Of a stretch of DNA of 64,000 bases, positions 16,898 to 25,417 are shown piece by piece. The DNA comes from Arthrobacter sp. zg-Y820. GTDB lineage: Bacteria; Actinomycetota; Actinomycetes; Actinomycetales; Micrococcaceae. Under the pieces are notes generated by a model. It did no database searches. It was given only the letters and a program-made list of their open reading frames with translations, and was not told the DNA's origin. The DNA is taken from positions 124,001-188,000 of the forward strand of contig NZ_CP126247.1 in NCBI RefSeq assembly GCF_030142155.1, read 5' to 3'. The position numbers and the translations under genes are program-made. Position 1 is the stretch's first letter; each line of letters starts with the position of its first letter.

Positions 16898-18082
16898 TTA
16901 GTTCATCCCGGGCTGGAAGACCACCTTGATGCAGCCGTCTTCCTTCTTCTGGAACTTCTCGTACAGCTCCGGAGCGGCCTCGAGGCTGGCCTGGTGGGTC
17001 ACCAGGTTGGTCACGCCCAGCGGATCGGCGGAATCCTCGACCAGCGGCATCAGGTCATCGGTCCAACGCTTGACGTTGCACTGGCCCATGCGCAGGGTCA
17101 GCTGCTTGTCGAACATGGCCATCAGGTTCATCGGGTCGGCCGTGCCGCCGTAAACGCCGCTCAGGGACACGGTGCCGCCGCGGCGGACGGCGTCGAGTGC
17201 TCCGTGCAGGGCAGAAAGGCGGTCCGTGCCGGCGGTTTCCATGGCCTTTTGGGCCAGCTTGTCCGGGAGCAGGCCGACTACGGTCTGGGCGGCCTTGCCA
17301 ACGGGGGAGCCATGGGCTTCCATGCCGACGGCGTCCACGACTGAGTCCGGGCCGCGGCCGTCGGTCATTTCACGCAGCTCGTCCGCGACGTCCTTGTGCA
17401 GGTCCAAGACCTCCACGCCGTACTGGCCGGCCAGGTCCCGGCGTTCGGCCACGGGATCGACACCGATCACCCGGTAGCCGAGGTGGGTGCCGATCCGGGC
17501 GGCAAACTGGCCAACCGGGCCCAGTCCGTAAACAGCCAGCGTGCCGCCGTCGGGCACGTTGGCGTACTGCACGCCCTGCCAGGCGGTGGGGAGGATGTCG
17601 GAGAGGAAGAGGTAGCGGTGGTCCGGCAGTTCCGAGCCCACCTTGATGGGGCCGTAGTCGGCGTGGGGCACGCGCAGGTACTCGGCCTGCCCTCCCGGAA
17701 CGGAACCGTAGAGTTCGGAGAATCCAAAGAGCTGCGCTCCGGAGCCCTTTTCGCGGACCTGGGTAACTTCGCACTGGGTCTGCAGCCCCTGGCGGCACAT
17801 GAAGCAGGTGCCGCAGGCGATCTGGAAGGGGATGACCACCCGGTCGCCCTTCTTGAGGCTGGTCACTGCGGAACCGACCTCTTCCACGATGCCCATGGAC
17901 TCATGGCCGAGGATGTCCCCCTCCTTCATGTACGGCATCAACACGCCGTACAGGTGGAGGTCTGAGCCGCAGACGGCGGTGGACGTGACGCGGATGATGG
18001 CATCGGTTGGTTCCTGGATCACCGGATCCGGAACGGTCTCGACGCTGACGGACTCTTTACCCTGCCAAGTTACTGCTCTCAT
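16898..18082 (-). CDS. zinc-dependent alcohol dehydrogenase (formaldehyde dehydrogenase-like MDR)
   Basis: A 394-residue medium-chain dehydrogenase. Catalytic-zinc ligands appear as Cys38 (VCGSDLHLYG) and His60-Glu61 (GHESMG). Structural-zinc cysteines are Cys90, Cys93, Cys96 and Cys104. The Rossmann motif is GLGPVGQFAARIG. A long insert near 270-310 (GMEAHGSPVGKAAQ and following) is typical of the glutathione-independent/FdhA-like branch. It oxidises alcohols or formaldehyde with NAD(P); exact substrate unknown. AGGAGG precedes ATG 18082. Monocistronic with its own terminator. Confidence 0.9.
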   Translation of the reverse strand: MRAVTWQGKESVSVETVPDPVIQEPTDAIIRVTSTAVCGSDLHLYGVLMPYMKEGDILGHESMGIVEEVGSAVTSLKKGDRVVIPFQIACGTCFMCRQGLQTQCEVTQVREKGSGAQLFGFSELYGSVPGGQAEYLRVPHADYGPIKVGSELPDHRYLFLSDILPTAWQGVQYANVPDGGTLAVYGLGPVGQFAARIGTHLGYRVIGVDPVAERRDLAGQYGVEVLDLHKDVADELREMTDGRGPDSVVDAVGMEAHGSPVGKAAQTVVGLLPDKLAQKAMETAGTDRLSALHGALDAVRRGGTVSLSGVYGGTADPMNLMAMFDKQLTLRMGQCNVKRWTDDLMPLVEDSADPLGVTNLVTHQASLEAAPELYEKFQKKEDGCIKVVFQPGMN

Positions 18083-18183
18083 GTGCGAACCTCCTGCTAG
18101 TAGCCCTGAGTGCTTTGAATGTAACCTCATTGTGGCAAATAGTAAGGTTGCTGACAAAGTGCCCGGCGGCTCGGCAGGTCCGA

Positions 18184-18693
18184 CTATCGTTTACGCGGCT
18201 GGAATCCCCGGTCCGGGAGCATCAGTGGATCCCTCTGCCGAAAGGCGCGTTCGGCAGCCTCCTCATTGGTCAGGGGGCGGCCCGGGACTGCCGGTTCCGG
18301 CACGGCAGCGCCCGGATCTGGCCGGCAGGCCGGAAGGCTCGGCGGCACCAGGATCTCGACCGGCACCACACCGCCCTGGTCGGAGCTGGGCAGTCCGGAC
18401 CACCCCTGTCCCGGGCCGGCGGCGAGGGCGCCGCCGCTGACCGCGGCATCGGCGCCGTCGCGCAGCAATTCGAGGGCGTCCCGATCCACGTGCGCAGCCC
18501 GGAGCAGATTCACACTCACCGCGGCTCCCAGGGTGCCGGTGTGGGTCAGGATGTTCACCAGGGTCGGATAGGTGGCCGCGGTGAGGCACCCCCGCACTTC
18601 CAGGGAAGCCAGGCGCAGGTGGGTGTCAATCCGAACCAAGACTCGAAGCGCGTGGTCGGATGTCAGGTGTTCCCGTGAGGTTGTGCTTTCCAT
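18184..18693 (-). CDS. STAS-like hypothetical protein
   Basis: A 169-residue protein with an excellent ribosome binding site (GGGGAGG). Residues 15-90 (HALRVLVRIDTHLRLASLEVRGCLT then LLRAAHVDRDALELL) follow the beta-alpha pattern of a STAS domain. A proline-rich tail holds EEAAERAFRQRD. No anti-sigma partner or transporter adjoins it, and the usual phosphorylatable serine position cannot be placed confidently. A role in stress-sigma control is conceivable but unproven. Confidence 0.65.
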   Translation of the reverse strand: MESTTSREHLTSDHALRVLVRIDTHLRLASLEVRGCLTAATYPTLVNILTHTGTLGAAVSVNLLRAAHVDRDALELLRDGADAAVSGGALAAGPGQGWSGLPSSDQGGVVPVEILVPPSLPACRPDPGAAVPEPAVPGRPLTNEEAAERAFRQRDPLMLPDRGFQPRKR

Positions 18694-18827
18694 GAGATCC
18701 TCCCCAAGCTGGTGGCAGGCGGCCTTTGCTTGACCGGGTACCTGACGGTAACGGAAATAACGGCGAGATGTCAGCCCTGGCCGGCGGTTACCGGCTCTGC
18801 ACTCGCTTTCGTCCGAGTATGTGCCCG

Positions 18828-19985
18828 TTACCCGCTCGGTGTGCCGGCCGGCAGGGTGGAATCCCGGGCCACCGTGTCGGCGGTGGCTTCAGCGATTGCT
18901 TCCTCTTCATCCGTCGGCACCACCAGCACCGGAATGGCCGATTCGGCGGTGCTGATCAGCCGGGCTCCGGATTCCCGTTTCCGGTTCGCAGCGCTGTCCA
19001 GCACGATGCCCAGGGCGCCCAGCCGGTTCACCGTCATTTCGCGGAACTCCCAGGCGTTCTCACCGATTCCGGCCGTGAACACCAGGGCCTGTGCTCCGCC
19101 GACCGCCACATGGTACGCACCGATGTACTTCGCCAGCCGGTACGATGCGACTTTCAGCGCGAGGGCCGCTGCCTCATCCCCGCCGGCTGCCGCCTCCGTC
19201 AGCGTCCGCATATCCGATGCTCCGCCCAGCGCCAGGAGGCCGGATTCCCGGTTCAGCAGTTTGTCGAGCGAATCGGCGTCATACCCTTCGCGCAGCAGGA
19301 ACACCAGGATGGACGGATCGACGTCGCCGCTGCGGGTGCCCATGACCAGCCCCTCCAGCGGCGTGAAGCCCATCGACGTGTCGATGCTCCTGCCCTGCTG
19401 AATCGCCGCAGCCGACGCTCCGTTGCCCAGATGGGCAATGACGGCGTTGAACTCGCCGGGCTCGATGCCCAGGAAACGCGCCGCGGCCGGAGCCACAAAC
19501 CCGTAGCTGGTCCCGTGAAAGCCGTAGCGGCGGATGCCGTACTTCCGGTACAGGCTGTTCGGGAGGGCGTAGCGCCAGGCATGCTCCGGCATGCTCCGGT
19601 GAAAGGCGGTGTCGAAGACCGCCACCTGGGGGATCTTGGGCCATTTGTCATGCACGGCCCGGATGCCGCGGGCGCTGGCCGGGTTATGCAGGGGCGCCAG
19701 CGGGCTGAGGCGTTCGATCGACCGGACAATCTCGTTGTTGATGAGGACGGGCGCGCTGAAGCGCTCGCCGCCGTGCACCACCCGGTGCCCGACGGCGTCG
19801 ATGCTGCGGCCGCCGAGGACGTCGGGCAGGAGCCGGCTCAGCTGCTCCAGGGCCGCGCCGTGGTCCGGCACCGCCTCCTCGCCGATCCGGTCGATGATGC
19901 CCTTGGCCAGAAGTTCACCGCTGGCGGTGTCCCGCACCTGGTACTTGAGGGAAGAGGATCCGGAATTGATGACCAGTACCAGCAT
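18828..19985 (-). CDS. ackA: acetate kinase
   Basis: A 385-residue cytosolic enzyme interconverting acetyl phosphate plus ADP with acetate plus ATP. ASKHA-fold signatures are visible: VINSGSSSLKYQ (5-16), GHRVVHGGERF, FDTAFHRSMP, YGFHGTSYGFV, HLGNGASAAAI and FTAGIGENAWEFRE. Its ATG overlaps the pta stop by one base (TGATG), so the pair is coupled. The long upstream extension of this reading frame is antisense-free shadow inside pta and is not used. Confidence 0.96.
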   Translation of the reverse strand: MLVLVINSGSSSLKYQVRDTASGELLAKGIIDRIGEEAVPDHGAALEQLSRLLPDVLGGRSIDAVGHRVVHGGERFSAPVLINNEIVRSIERLSPLAPLHNPASARGIRAVHDKWPKIPQVAVFDTAFHRSMPEHAWRYALPNSLYRKYGIRRYGFHGTSYGFVAPAAARFLGIEPGEFNAVIAHLGNGASAAAIQQGRSIDTSMGFTPLEGLVMGTRSGDVDPSILVFLLREGYDADSLDKLLNRESGLLALGGASDMRTLTEAAAGGDEAAALALKVASYRLAKYIGAYHVAVGGAQALVFTAGIGENAWEFREMTVNRLGALGIVLDSAANRKRESGARLISTAESAIPVLVVPTDEEEAIAEATADTVARDSTLPAGTPSG

Positions 19986-22057
19986 CAGGCGTCCTGTGCC
20001 TGGACCGCGGTGATGGCCACGGTGTTGACGATGTCCTCGACTGTGCAGCCGCGGGAGAGGTCGTTGACCGGTTTCCGCAGTCCCTGCAGGATCGGCCCCA
20101 CCGCCACCGCGCCGGCGGACTGCTGCACGGCCTTGTAGGTGTTGTTGCCGGTGTTGAGGTCCGGAAAGATGAACACGGTGGCGTGTCCGGCCACATCCGA
20201 GCCCGGCATCTTCGAGGCGGCTGTTGTGGCGTCCACGGCGGCGTCGTACTGGATGGGGCCCTCCACCGGAAGGTCGGGGCGGCGGCTGCGGACGATTGCG
20301 GTGGCCTCCCGGACCATTTCCACCGATTCGCCGTGCCCCGAGGCACCCGTCGAATAGGAAAGCATGGCCACCTGCGGCTGCACTCCGAACCGTGCGGCGG
20401 TCTCGGCCGAGGCCAGGGCGATGTCCGCCAGCTGCTTGGCATCCGGATCCGGATTCACGGCACAGTCGCCGTAGACCAGCACCCGGTCCTGCAGCAGCAT
20501 GAGGAAAACCGAGGAGACGATGTCCACACCCTCCTTGGTGCGGATGAATTCCAGCGCCGGACGGATGGTGTTCGCAGTGGTGTGGGCCGCACCGGAGACC
20601 ATTCCGTCCACCCGTCCCAGGTGGACCATCATGGTGCCAAAGTATGCCCCGTGAAGCATACGTTCGCGGGCGTCGTCGAGGGTGACTCCCTTCTTGGCCC
20701 GCAGGACCGCGTATTCGCGCGCAAAATCGTCCCGCAGCGCACTTGTGGCCGGGTTGATGATGGAGGTGCCGCTGAGGTCGATGCCCTCGCTGGCGGCCAG
20801 GTCCCGCACTTCCCCCTCCGGTCCCAGCAGGGTCAGCGTGCAGACGTCCCGGCGGTGCAGGATTTCCGCTGCCCGCAGGACCCGGATGTCCAGGCCCTCG
20901 GGCAGGACGATGTGTTTTCGCTGCGCGCGTGCCCGGACGATCAGCTGGTTCAGGAAACGAAGCGGCGTAATCTTTTCCGGGCGGGGCAGCTCCAGCCGCT
21001 CCAGCAGCTCGTCCTCGTCGACATGCCGGGTCCACACCCCGAGGGCCGCCGCGACTTTGCGGCGCTGGCCGGACGATATTTCCCCGCGCACCCGGCTGAC
21101 CTGCCGCGCGGCAGTGTAGGTGTCGACGTCGACGGCAAACACCGGAAACGGGGCCTGGGACAGCAGCGCCAGGATTCCGGGATCGATCGGCAGGCCGCCG
21201 GTGAGGACCATGCCGCTGGGTACGGGAAACTCCGGCGCGACGGCAGAGGCCAACGCGGCCACCATGACGTCCGCCCGGTCGCTGGGCGCGATCACCAGGT
21301 TGCCGTGGTCCAGCTGGGAAATGAAATTGCCGACGGTCATCGCGGCGACCTTGACGCCGACGACGTCGCGCTCCAGCGAGGCGCTGCCCGCCACCTGCCG
21401 GGCGTGCAGTGCCTTGGCGACCTCCGACATGGACGGCTGGGAAATCTCGTTCACTTCGGGCATCACGTACACCGGCCTGCCGGACGCGCCCGGGCGGACA
21501 GCCGAGCGGATCTCCTCCACCGCGTCCGGCTGCGAGCGGTTGACCATCATGGCCAGGAGGTCGCACCGTGCCGAATGCAGTTCCCGCCGGGCCACGTCCA
21601 CGGCGTCGGCCGTGTCCCCCACCGTCATCTCCCGGGCGTTGACCACTGCCACCACCACCGCGCCCAGGTTGTTGGCGAGCCGGGCGTTGAGATCGAACTC
21701 GAGCGCGACGTCGTGCCCCGAAAGGTCGGTGCCCTCGATGATCACCACGTCGCAGCGGGCGGCCACTTCGTTGTAGATGGCCATGCACCGGGCATCCACT
21801 TCCCCGCGTTCCCCGGCCACCAGCAGCGAACGGAGCTCGCGGCGGGTGAGCCCGCCCCGGCTGGTTTCGGAGGTGAGGTTGAACTTGCGCTGCATCAGCC
21901 GCACCATGGGGTCCTGCGCCGGTTCGGTGCCCTCCACGATCGGCCGGAAGAAACCCACGCGGTCCGCGTGGCGCAGCAGCATGTCCGCCAGGCCGAGGGT
22001 GACAAGAGACTTGCCGGACCCCGGGGTCATGGCACTGATATAGATTCCGCGGGCCAT
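19985..22057 (-). CDS. pta: phosphate acetyltransferase
   Basis: A 690-residue long-form Pta interconverting acetyl-CoA plus phosphate and acetyl phosphate plus CoA. The N-terminal dethiobiotin-synthetase-like P-loop domain has MTPGSGKSLVTLGLAD, a DRTGG-type domain follows (about 210-330), and the C-terminal catalytic domain (about 365-690) shows VLPEGLDIRVLRAAEIL, YFGTMMVHLGRVDGMVSGAAHTT, the SYSTGASGHG region and LNTGNNTYKAVQ. Start ATG 22057 gives the family N-terminus MARGIYI; its ribosome binding site is weak. It precedes ackA in a two-gene overflow-acetate operon. Confidence 0.95.
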   Translation of the reverse strand: MARGIYISAMTPGSGKSLVTLGLADMLLRHADRVGFFRPIVEGTEPAQDPMVRLMQRKFNLTSETSRGGLTRRELRSLLVAGERGEVDARCMAIYNEVAARCDVVIIEGTDLSGHDVALEFDLNARLANNLGAVVVAVVNAREMTVGDTADAVDVARRELHSARCDLLAMMVNRSQPDAVEEIRSAVRPGASGRPVYVMPEVNEISQPSMSEVAKALHARQVAGSASLERDVVGVKVAAMTVGNFISQLDHGNLVIAPSDRADVMVAALASAVAPEFPVPSGMVLTGGLPIDPGILALLSQAPFPVFAVDVDTYTAARQVSRVRGEISSGQRRKVAAALGVWTRHVDEDELLERLELPRPEKITPLRFLNQLIVRARAQRKHIVLPEGLDIRVLRAAEILHRRDVCTLTLLGPEGEVRDLAASEGIDLSGTSIINPATSALRDDFAREYAVLRAKKGVTLDDARERMLHGAYFGTMMVHLGRVDGMVSGAAHTTANTIRPALEFIRTKEGVDIVSSVFLMLLQDRVLVYGDCAVNPDPDAKQLADIALASAETAARFGVQPQVAMLSYSTGASGHGESVEMVREATAIVRSRRPDLPVEGPIQYDAAVDATTAASKMPGSDVAGHATVFIFPDLNTGNNTYKAVQQSAGAVAVGPILQGLRKPVNDLSRGCTVEDIVNTVAITAVQAQDA

Positions 22058-22414
22058 GGTGTTGTCCGATCTGTGGGCTTGAGGAGCTGAAATTTCAGTG
22101 CCTCGTGCTTGGTTGTGGCTGCCTGCCGGGTGGCGTGTTTTTTGGCTGCAGATCCTGCCGGTGGCGGTGGTCGCGCGCCGGCACTGCGGGATACTGTGGC
22201 CAAGGACACCTTCACCTTCATATCCTCCCAAAAGGGTCGATCGGTGGCTAGCGGACAGCCGGCGCAGCGGCCGGAATCAGCAACCCTGTGGTCTCGGGTG
22301 GACTGCAACATCTCACATGGTGAGATTAAACTGGAGGGTATACCGCCTCCGCCTAGGGCTGCGGCCTAGGATTGGTCGGTTAGTTTTGACGTTTACCCGA
22401 ACACAAGGACCACC
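22058..22414. other. 357-bp divergent intergenic region between pta and an APC permease
   Basis: No gene or known riboswitch is seen. It must hold both divergent promoters. The most conspicuous element is the 17-bp palindrome at 22310-22326, on the permease side. A second, shorter palindrome, GGTATACC, lies about 12 bp further on. Confidence 0.6.
22310..22326. promoter_or_regulatory. 17-bp palindrome, candidate operator of the permease gene
   Basis: ATCTCAC-ATG-GTGAGAT, a perfect 7-bp dyad, is 89 bp upstream of the permease GTG start. It is typical in size for a dimeric repressor site; the regulator is not encoded here. Confidence 0.5.
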
Positions 22415-23962
22415 GTGAGTCTCTTCCGAACAAAGCCCATTGAGGATTCCCTGGCGGACGCCGACGAGCCCGGACGCCGGCTTAAGCGGACCCTGACAAC
22501 CTGGGACCTCATGATCATGGGTGTCGCCGTTGCCGTTGGCGCCGGAATCTTCTCCGTTGGCGCCAATGCCGCCGCTAATTTCTCCGGCCCCGCCGTCACC
22601 CTCTCCTTTGTCCTGGCCGCCATCACCTGCGGTCTGGCGATGATGTGTTACGCCGAGTTTGCCACCGCGATTCCGGTCGCCGGATCCGCTTACGTGTTCA
22701 CCTACGCCACCATGGGCGAGCTGGTGGCCTGGATCATCGGCTGGAACCTGATCCTGGAACTGTTCACCGCTGCTGCCGTCATCGCCAAGTACTGGGGCAT
22801 CTACCTCAGCGAGGTGTTCAGCCTGCTGGGCCTGGACATCCCGGCCACCGTTGACCTCGGCATCGTGGACCTGACCTGGGGGCCGCTGCTGATCGTTGCG
22901 GTCTTCACCGTCCTGCTGGTGATGGGCACCAAGCTGTCCGCGCAGGTGGGCAACGTGTTCACGCTGATCAAGATCGGCGTCGTGCTGTTCGTGATCATTG
23001 CCGGCTTCTTCTACGTCAAGGCCGAGAACTACATCCCCTTCATCCCGGACAGCGTGCCGACCGAGTCGCTGGGCAGCCAGAGTGTGCTGCAGCAGTCGCT
23101 GTTCTCCTTCATGACCGGTGCCGCGCCGGCCCAGTACGGCACGCTGGGCGTCTTTGCCGGCGCAGCGATCGTGTTCTTCGCGTTTATCGGCTTTGACGTC
23201 GTGGCCACCTCGGCCGAAGAAGTAAAGAATCCGGGCAGGACCCTGCCGCGCGGCATTTTCGCCGGCCTGGCACTGGTCACCCTGCTCTACATCGGCGTTT
23301 CCCTGGCTCTGACCGGCATGGTTCCCTACCGCGACCTGGCCGCCGTCGAATCGCCGAACCTCGCGACCGCCTTCACCCTCGTGGGCAACCCCTGGGCGGC
23401 GCAGGTGATCGCCGTCGGCTCCCTGATCGGCCTCACCACGGTCATCATGGTGCTGCTCATGGGCCTGGCCCGCGTGGTCCTGGCGATGAGCCGCGACGGC
23501 CTGCTGCCGCGCTCCCTCTCCAAGACCAGCGACAAGCATGCCACCCCGGCCCGGCTGCAGATCATCTGCGGAACCCTGGTCGCCCTGGTGGCCGGTTTCA
23601 CCCAGGTCGACGTCCTGGAGGAAATGATCAACATCGGTACCCTTTCCGCCTTCGTGGTGGTCAGCGCCGGCGTCCTGGTCCTGCGCCGCAAGCGCCCGGA
23701 CCTGAAGCCTGCCTTCCGCGTGCCCTTCGGCCCGGTGCTGCCCGTGCTCTCGGCCCTCCTCTGCCTGTACCTGATGACCAACCTGTCCGTGGAGACCTGG
23801 ATCTACTTCGCCGGTTGGCTGCTGATCGGCTTCCTGATCTACTTTGCCTACGGGCAGCGGCATTCCCGGCTGAACGACAAGTTCAAGGATCTCCGGATTG
23901 CCCAGCGGGCCGAGCGCGCCGAGCGCCTTGAGCGGGAGCAAAGCTCGGCCCCGGAGGCCTGA
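22415..23962 (+). CDS. APC-family amino acid permease (cationic amino acid transporter-like)
   Basis: A 515-residue membrane protein with about 12 to 14 helices. The unwound helix-1 substrate motif appears as GVAVAVGAGIFSVGA (36-50). FIGFDVVATSAEEVKNPGRTLPRGI is diagnostic of the CAT/YfnA-like group within the APC superfamily. A charged helical tail follows the last membrane segment (AQRAERAERLEREQ). It probably imports or exports an amino acid or polyamine. The GTG start follows AAGGAC. A palindrome upstream may regulate it. Confidence 0.9.
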   Translation: MSLFRTKPIEDSLADADEPGRRLKRTLTTWDLMIMGVAVAVGAGIFSVGANAAANFSGPAVTLSFVLAAITCGLAMMCYAEFATAIPVAGSAYVFTYATMGELVAWIIGWNLILELFTAAAVIAKYWGIYLSEVFSLLGLDIPATVDLGIVDLTWGPLLIVAVFTVLLVMGTKLSAQVGNVFTLIKIGVVLFVIIAGFFYVKAENYIPFIPDSVPTESLGSQSVLQQSLFSFMTGAAPAQYGTLGVFAGAAIVFFAFIGFDVVATSAEEVKNPGRTLPRGIFAGLALVTLLYIGVSLALTGMVPYRDLAAVESPNLATAFTLVGNPWAAQVIAVGSLIGLTTVIMVLLMGLARVVLAMSRDGLLPRSLSKTSDKHATPARLQIICGTLVALVAGFTQVDVLEEMINIGTLSAFVVVSAGVLVLRRKRPDLKPAFRVPFGPVLPVLSALLCLYLMTNLSVETWIYFAGWLLIGFLIYFAYGQRHSRLNDKFKDLRIAQRAERAERLEREQSSAPEA

Positions 23963-23981
23963 TTTTGCTCTAGCCTGCCTC

Positions 23982-24020
23982 CTGCCGCCGCTGCCTTGAG
24001 TTCTCGGGCAGCGGTGGCAG
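23982..24020 (+). terminator. hairpin between permease and thiamine-binding genes
   Basis: CTGCCGCCGCTGCC pairs with GGCAGCGGTGGCAG (14 bp, one G-T) around an 11-nt loop. No T-run follows; it may separate the two genes or hinder read-through. Confidence 0.5.
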
Positions 24021-24030
24021 ACTTGGCACT

Positions 24031-24363
24031 ATGCTTGTTGCCTTCTCTGTAGCCCCGTCCGGCGTCGGTCCGGATACTCCCGCAGGCCCCGGCGCTGCTG
24101 ATGCCTCGGTGCACGACGCCGTCGCCGCTGCCGTCCGGATTGTCCGCGAGTCCGGCCTGCCCAACCGCACCGATTCCATGTTCACCACCGTGGAGGGCGA
24201 GTGGGACGAAGTCATGGAAGTGGTTCGCCGCGCCACGGAGGCGGTGGGCCGCTACGGCAGCCGGGTGTCCCTGGTCCTCAAGGCGGACATCCGGCCCGGC
24301 CATGTCGGTGAACTCGAGGGCAAGGTGGAACGCCTGGAGGCAGCGCTTAAACTGAAAGCATGA
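24031..24363 (+). CDS. thiamine-binding protein (MTH1187/YkoF family)
   Basis: A 110-residue ferredoxin-like-fold protein. The family blocks are LVAFSVAPSG at the start, DAVAAAVRIVRESGLPNRTDSMFTTVEG in the middle and a late SLVLKADIRPGH. Relatives bind thiamine or its pyrimidine moiety in the cytosol. There is no TPP riboswitch in front and no thiamine genes nearby. The ribosome binding site is poor; a hairpin lies 10 bp upstream. Confidence 0.82.
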   Translation: MLVAFSVAPSGVGPDTPAGPGAADASVHDAVAAAVRIVRESGLPNRTDSMFTTVEGEWDEVMEVVRRATEAVGRYGSRVSLVLKADIRPGHVGELEGKVERLEAALKLKA

Positions 24364-24433
24364 CCCCCACCATCAGCCGGACAGCGGACGCCTGCACGAC
24401 CCGGATTTCCCGGCCCCTCCGGACGGTTGCCTG

Positions 24434-25312
24434 ATGGGCCGGCAGCGGCCGGGCAAGGCCACCGCGGAGGCCGCGGAAACCGCCGGCTCACCCGAAGCCG
24501 GGCCGGTGGCCGGGACCTTCCCCATCGACACCGGAACCTGCGAACTCCTGCCCGACCAGTTCAATCCCAACGGGTGGATCCTGAAGGTCAACGGCGTGCA
24601 CAGTTCGCACATCGACATCGCCGATCCCCGGCAGCTGGACTTCGAGTACATGCGCTGGATCGCCGCCCTGGTGGATACTCACTGGGACGCCGACGCAAAA
24701 CTGCGCGCCCTGCATCTGGGCGGAGCGGCCTGTTCCATGGCCCGCTACTTTGCCGCCGGCTTCCCGAACGCGCGGCAGGTGGTCGTAGAACTGGACGGCC
24801 GCCTCGCTGAACTGGTGCGGGCCTGGTTCGACCTGCCCCGCGCGCCCCTCATGCGGCTGCGGGTGGGGGAGGCCCGCGAGGTTACCGAAACCCTCCACGA
24901 CGACAGCCGCGACCTGGTGATCCGGGACGTGTTTGCCGGCGCCAAGACCCCGCCCGCCCTGACCACCGTTGAATTCACCGCCGAGGCGGCGCGCGTGCTC
25001 GCGCCCGGAGGGCTGTACATCATGAACTGCGGCGACACCCCGGATTTGCGGGGAGCGCGGCGGGAAGCTGCCGCGGTGTGCGCAGTTTTTGCCCACACCG
25101 CCATCGTCGCTGACCCGGCCATGCTCAAGGGCCGGCGCTACGGGAACATGATCATCGCCGGCAGCGACCAGCCCTTCGCCGGCCACCCCTCGCTGCCCCG
25201 GACGCTGCTGGGCGGCGGAGTTCCCGCCCACCTGTGGGACGACGCGCAGGTTAGGGCCTTCGCGGCCGGCACACGGCCCCTGACGGACGCCCGGTCGGCC
25301 GGCGTGAGCTGA
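24434..25312 (+). CDS. spermidine synthase-like fused methyltransferase-fold protein
   Basis: A 292-residue protein of the spermidine synthase/SAM-methyltransferase fold. The nucleotide pocket is ALHLGGAACSMARYFA, then VVVELDGRLAELVRAWF, then LRVGEAREV and the active-site-like DLVIRDVFAGAKTPPALTTVEF. Actinobacterial orphan members like this are usually not linked to polyamine synthesis; the aminopropyl donor pocket cannot be verified. It starts 70 bp after the thiamine-binding gene, probably in the same transcript. Confidence 0.82.
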   Translation: MGRQRPGKATAEAAETAGSPEAGPVAGTFPIDTGTCELLPDQFNPNGWILKVNGVHSSHIDIADPRQLDFEYMRWIAALVDTHWDADAKLRALHLGGAACSMARYFAAGFPNARQVVVELDGRLAELVRAWFDLPRAPLMRLRVGEAREVTETLHDDSRDLVIRDVFAGAKTPPALTTVEFTAEAARVLAPGGLYIMNCGDTPDLRGARREAAAVCAVFAHTAIVADPAMLKGRRYGNMIIAGSDQPFAGHPSLPRTLLGGGVPAHLWDDAQVRAFAAGTRPLTDARSAGVS

Positions 25313-25360
25313 CGTCCCGGAAGCATCGCCGCCGGCGAATCACGGACCCCGTGCCACACC

Positions 25361-25403
25361 AAAAAGCCGCCCGAAGTGCATAGCGCACCTCGGACGGCCG
25401 TTT
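25361..25403 (-). terminator. intrinsic terminator of the purine permease gene
   Basis: The stem GCCGCCCGAAGTGC pairs with GCGCACCTCGGACGGC with mismatches. On the minus strand the hairpin is followed by TTTTTGG. It lies 15 bp downstream of the permease stop, between convergent genes. Confidence 0.75.
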
Positions 25404-25417
25404 GCTGTCGGTTCCGG

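Noticed and set aside
18828-21788. 986-residue frame that reads through pta into ackA
   Set aside because: The first 600 residues are an out-of-frame reading of pta; only the ackA part is real, starting at 19985.
20183-22090. 635-residue plus-strand frame opposite pta
   Set aside because: Antisense shadow with low-complexity composition; pta on the other strand has all catalytic motifs.
22313-23941. 542-residue minus-strand frame opposite the APC permease
   Set aside because: Repetitive Gln/Gly/Asp/His composition and no start signal; antisense shadow of the permease.
24031-24363. Thiamine biosynthesis or transport locus
   Set aside because: Only the thiamine-binding protein is present; no thi genes or TPP riboswitch nearby.
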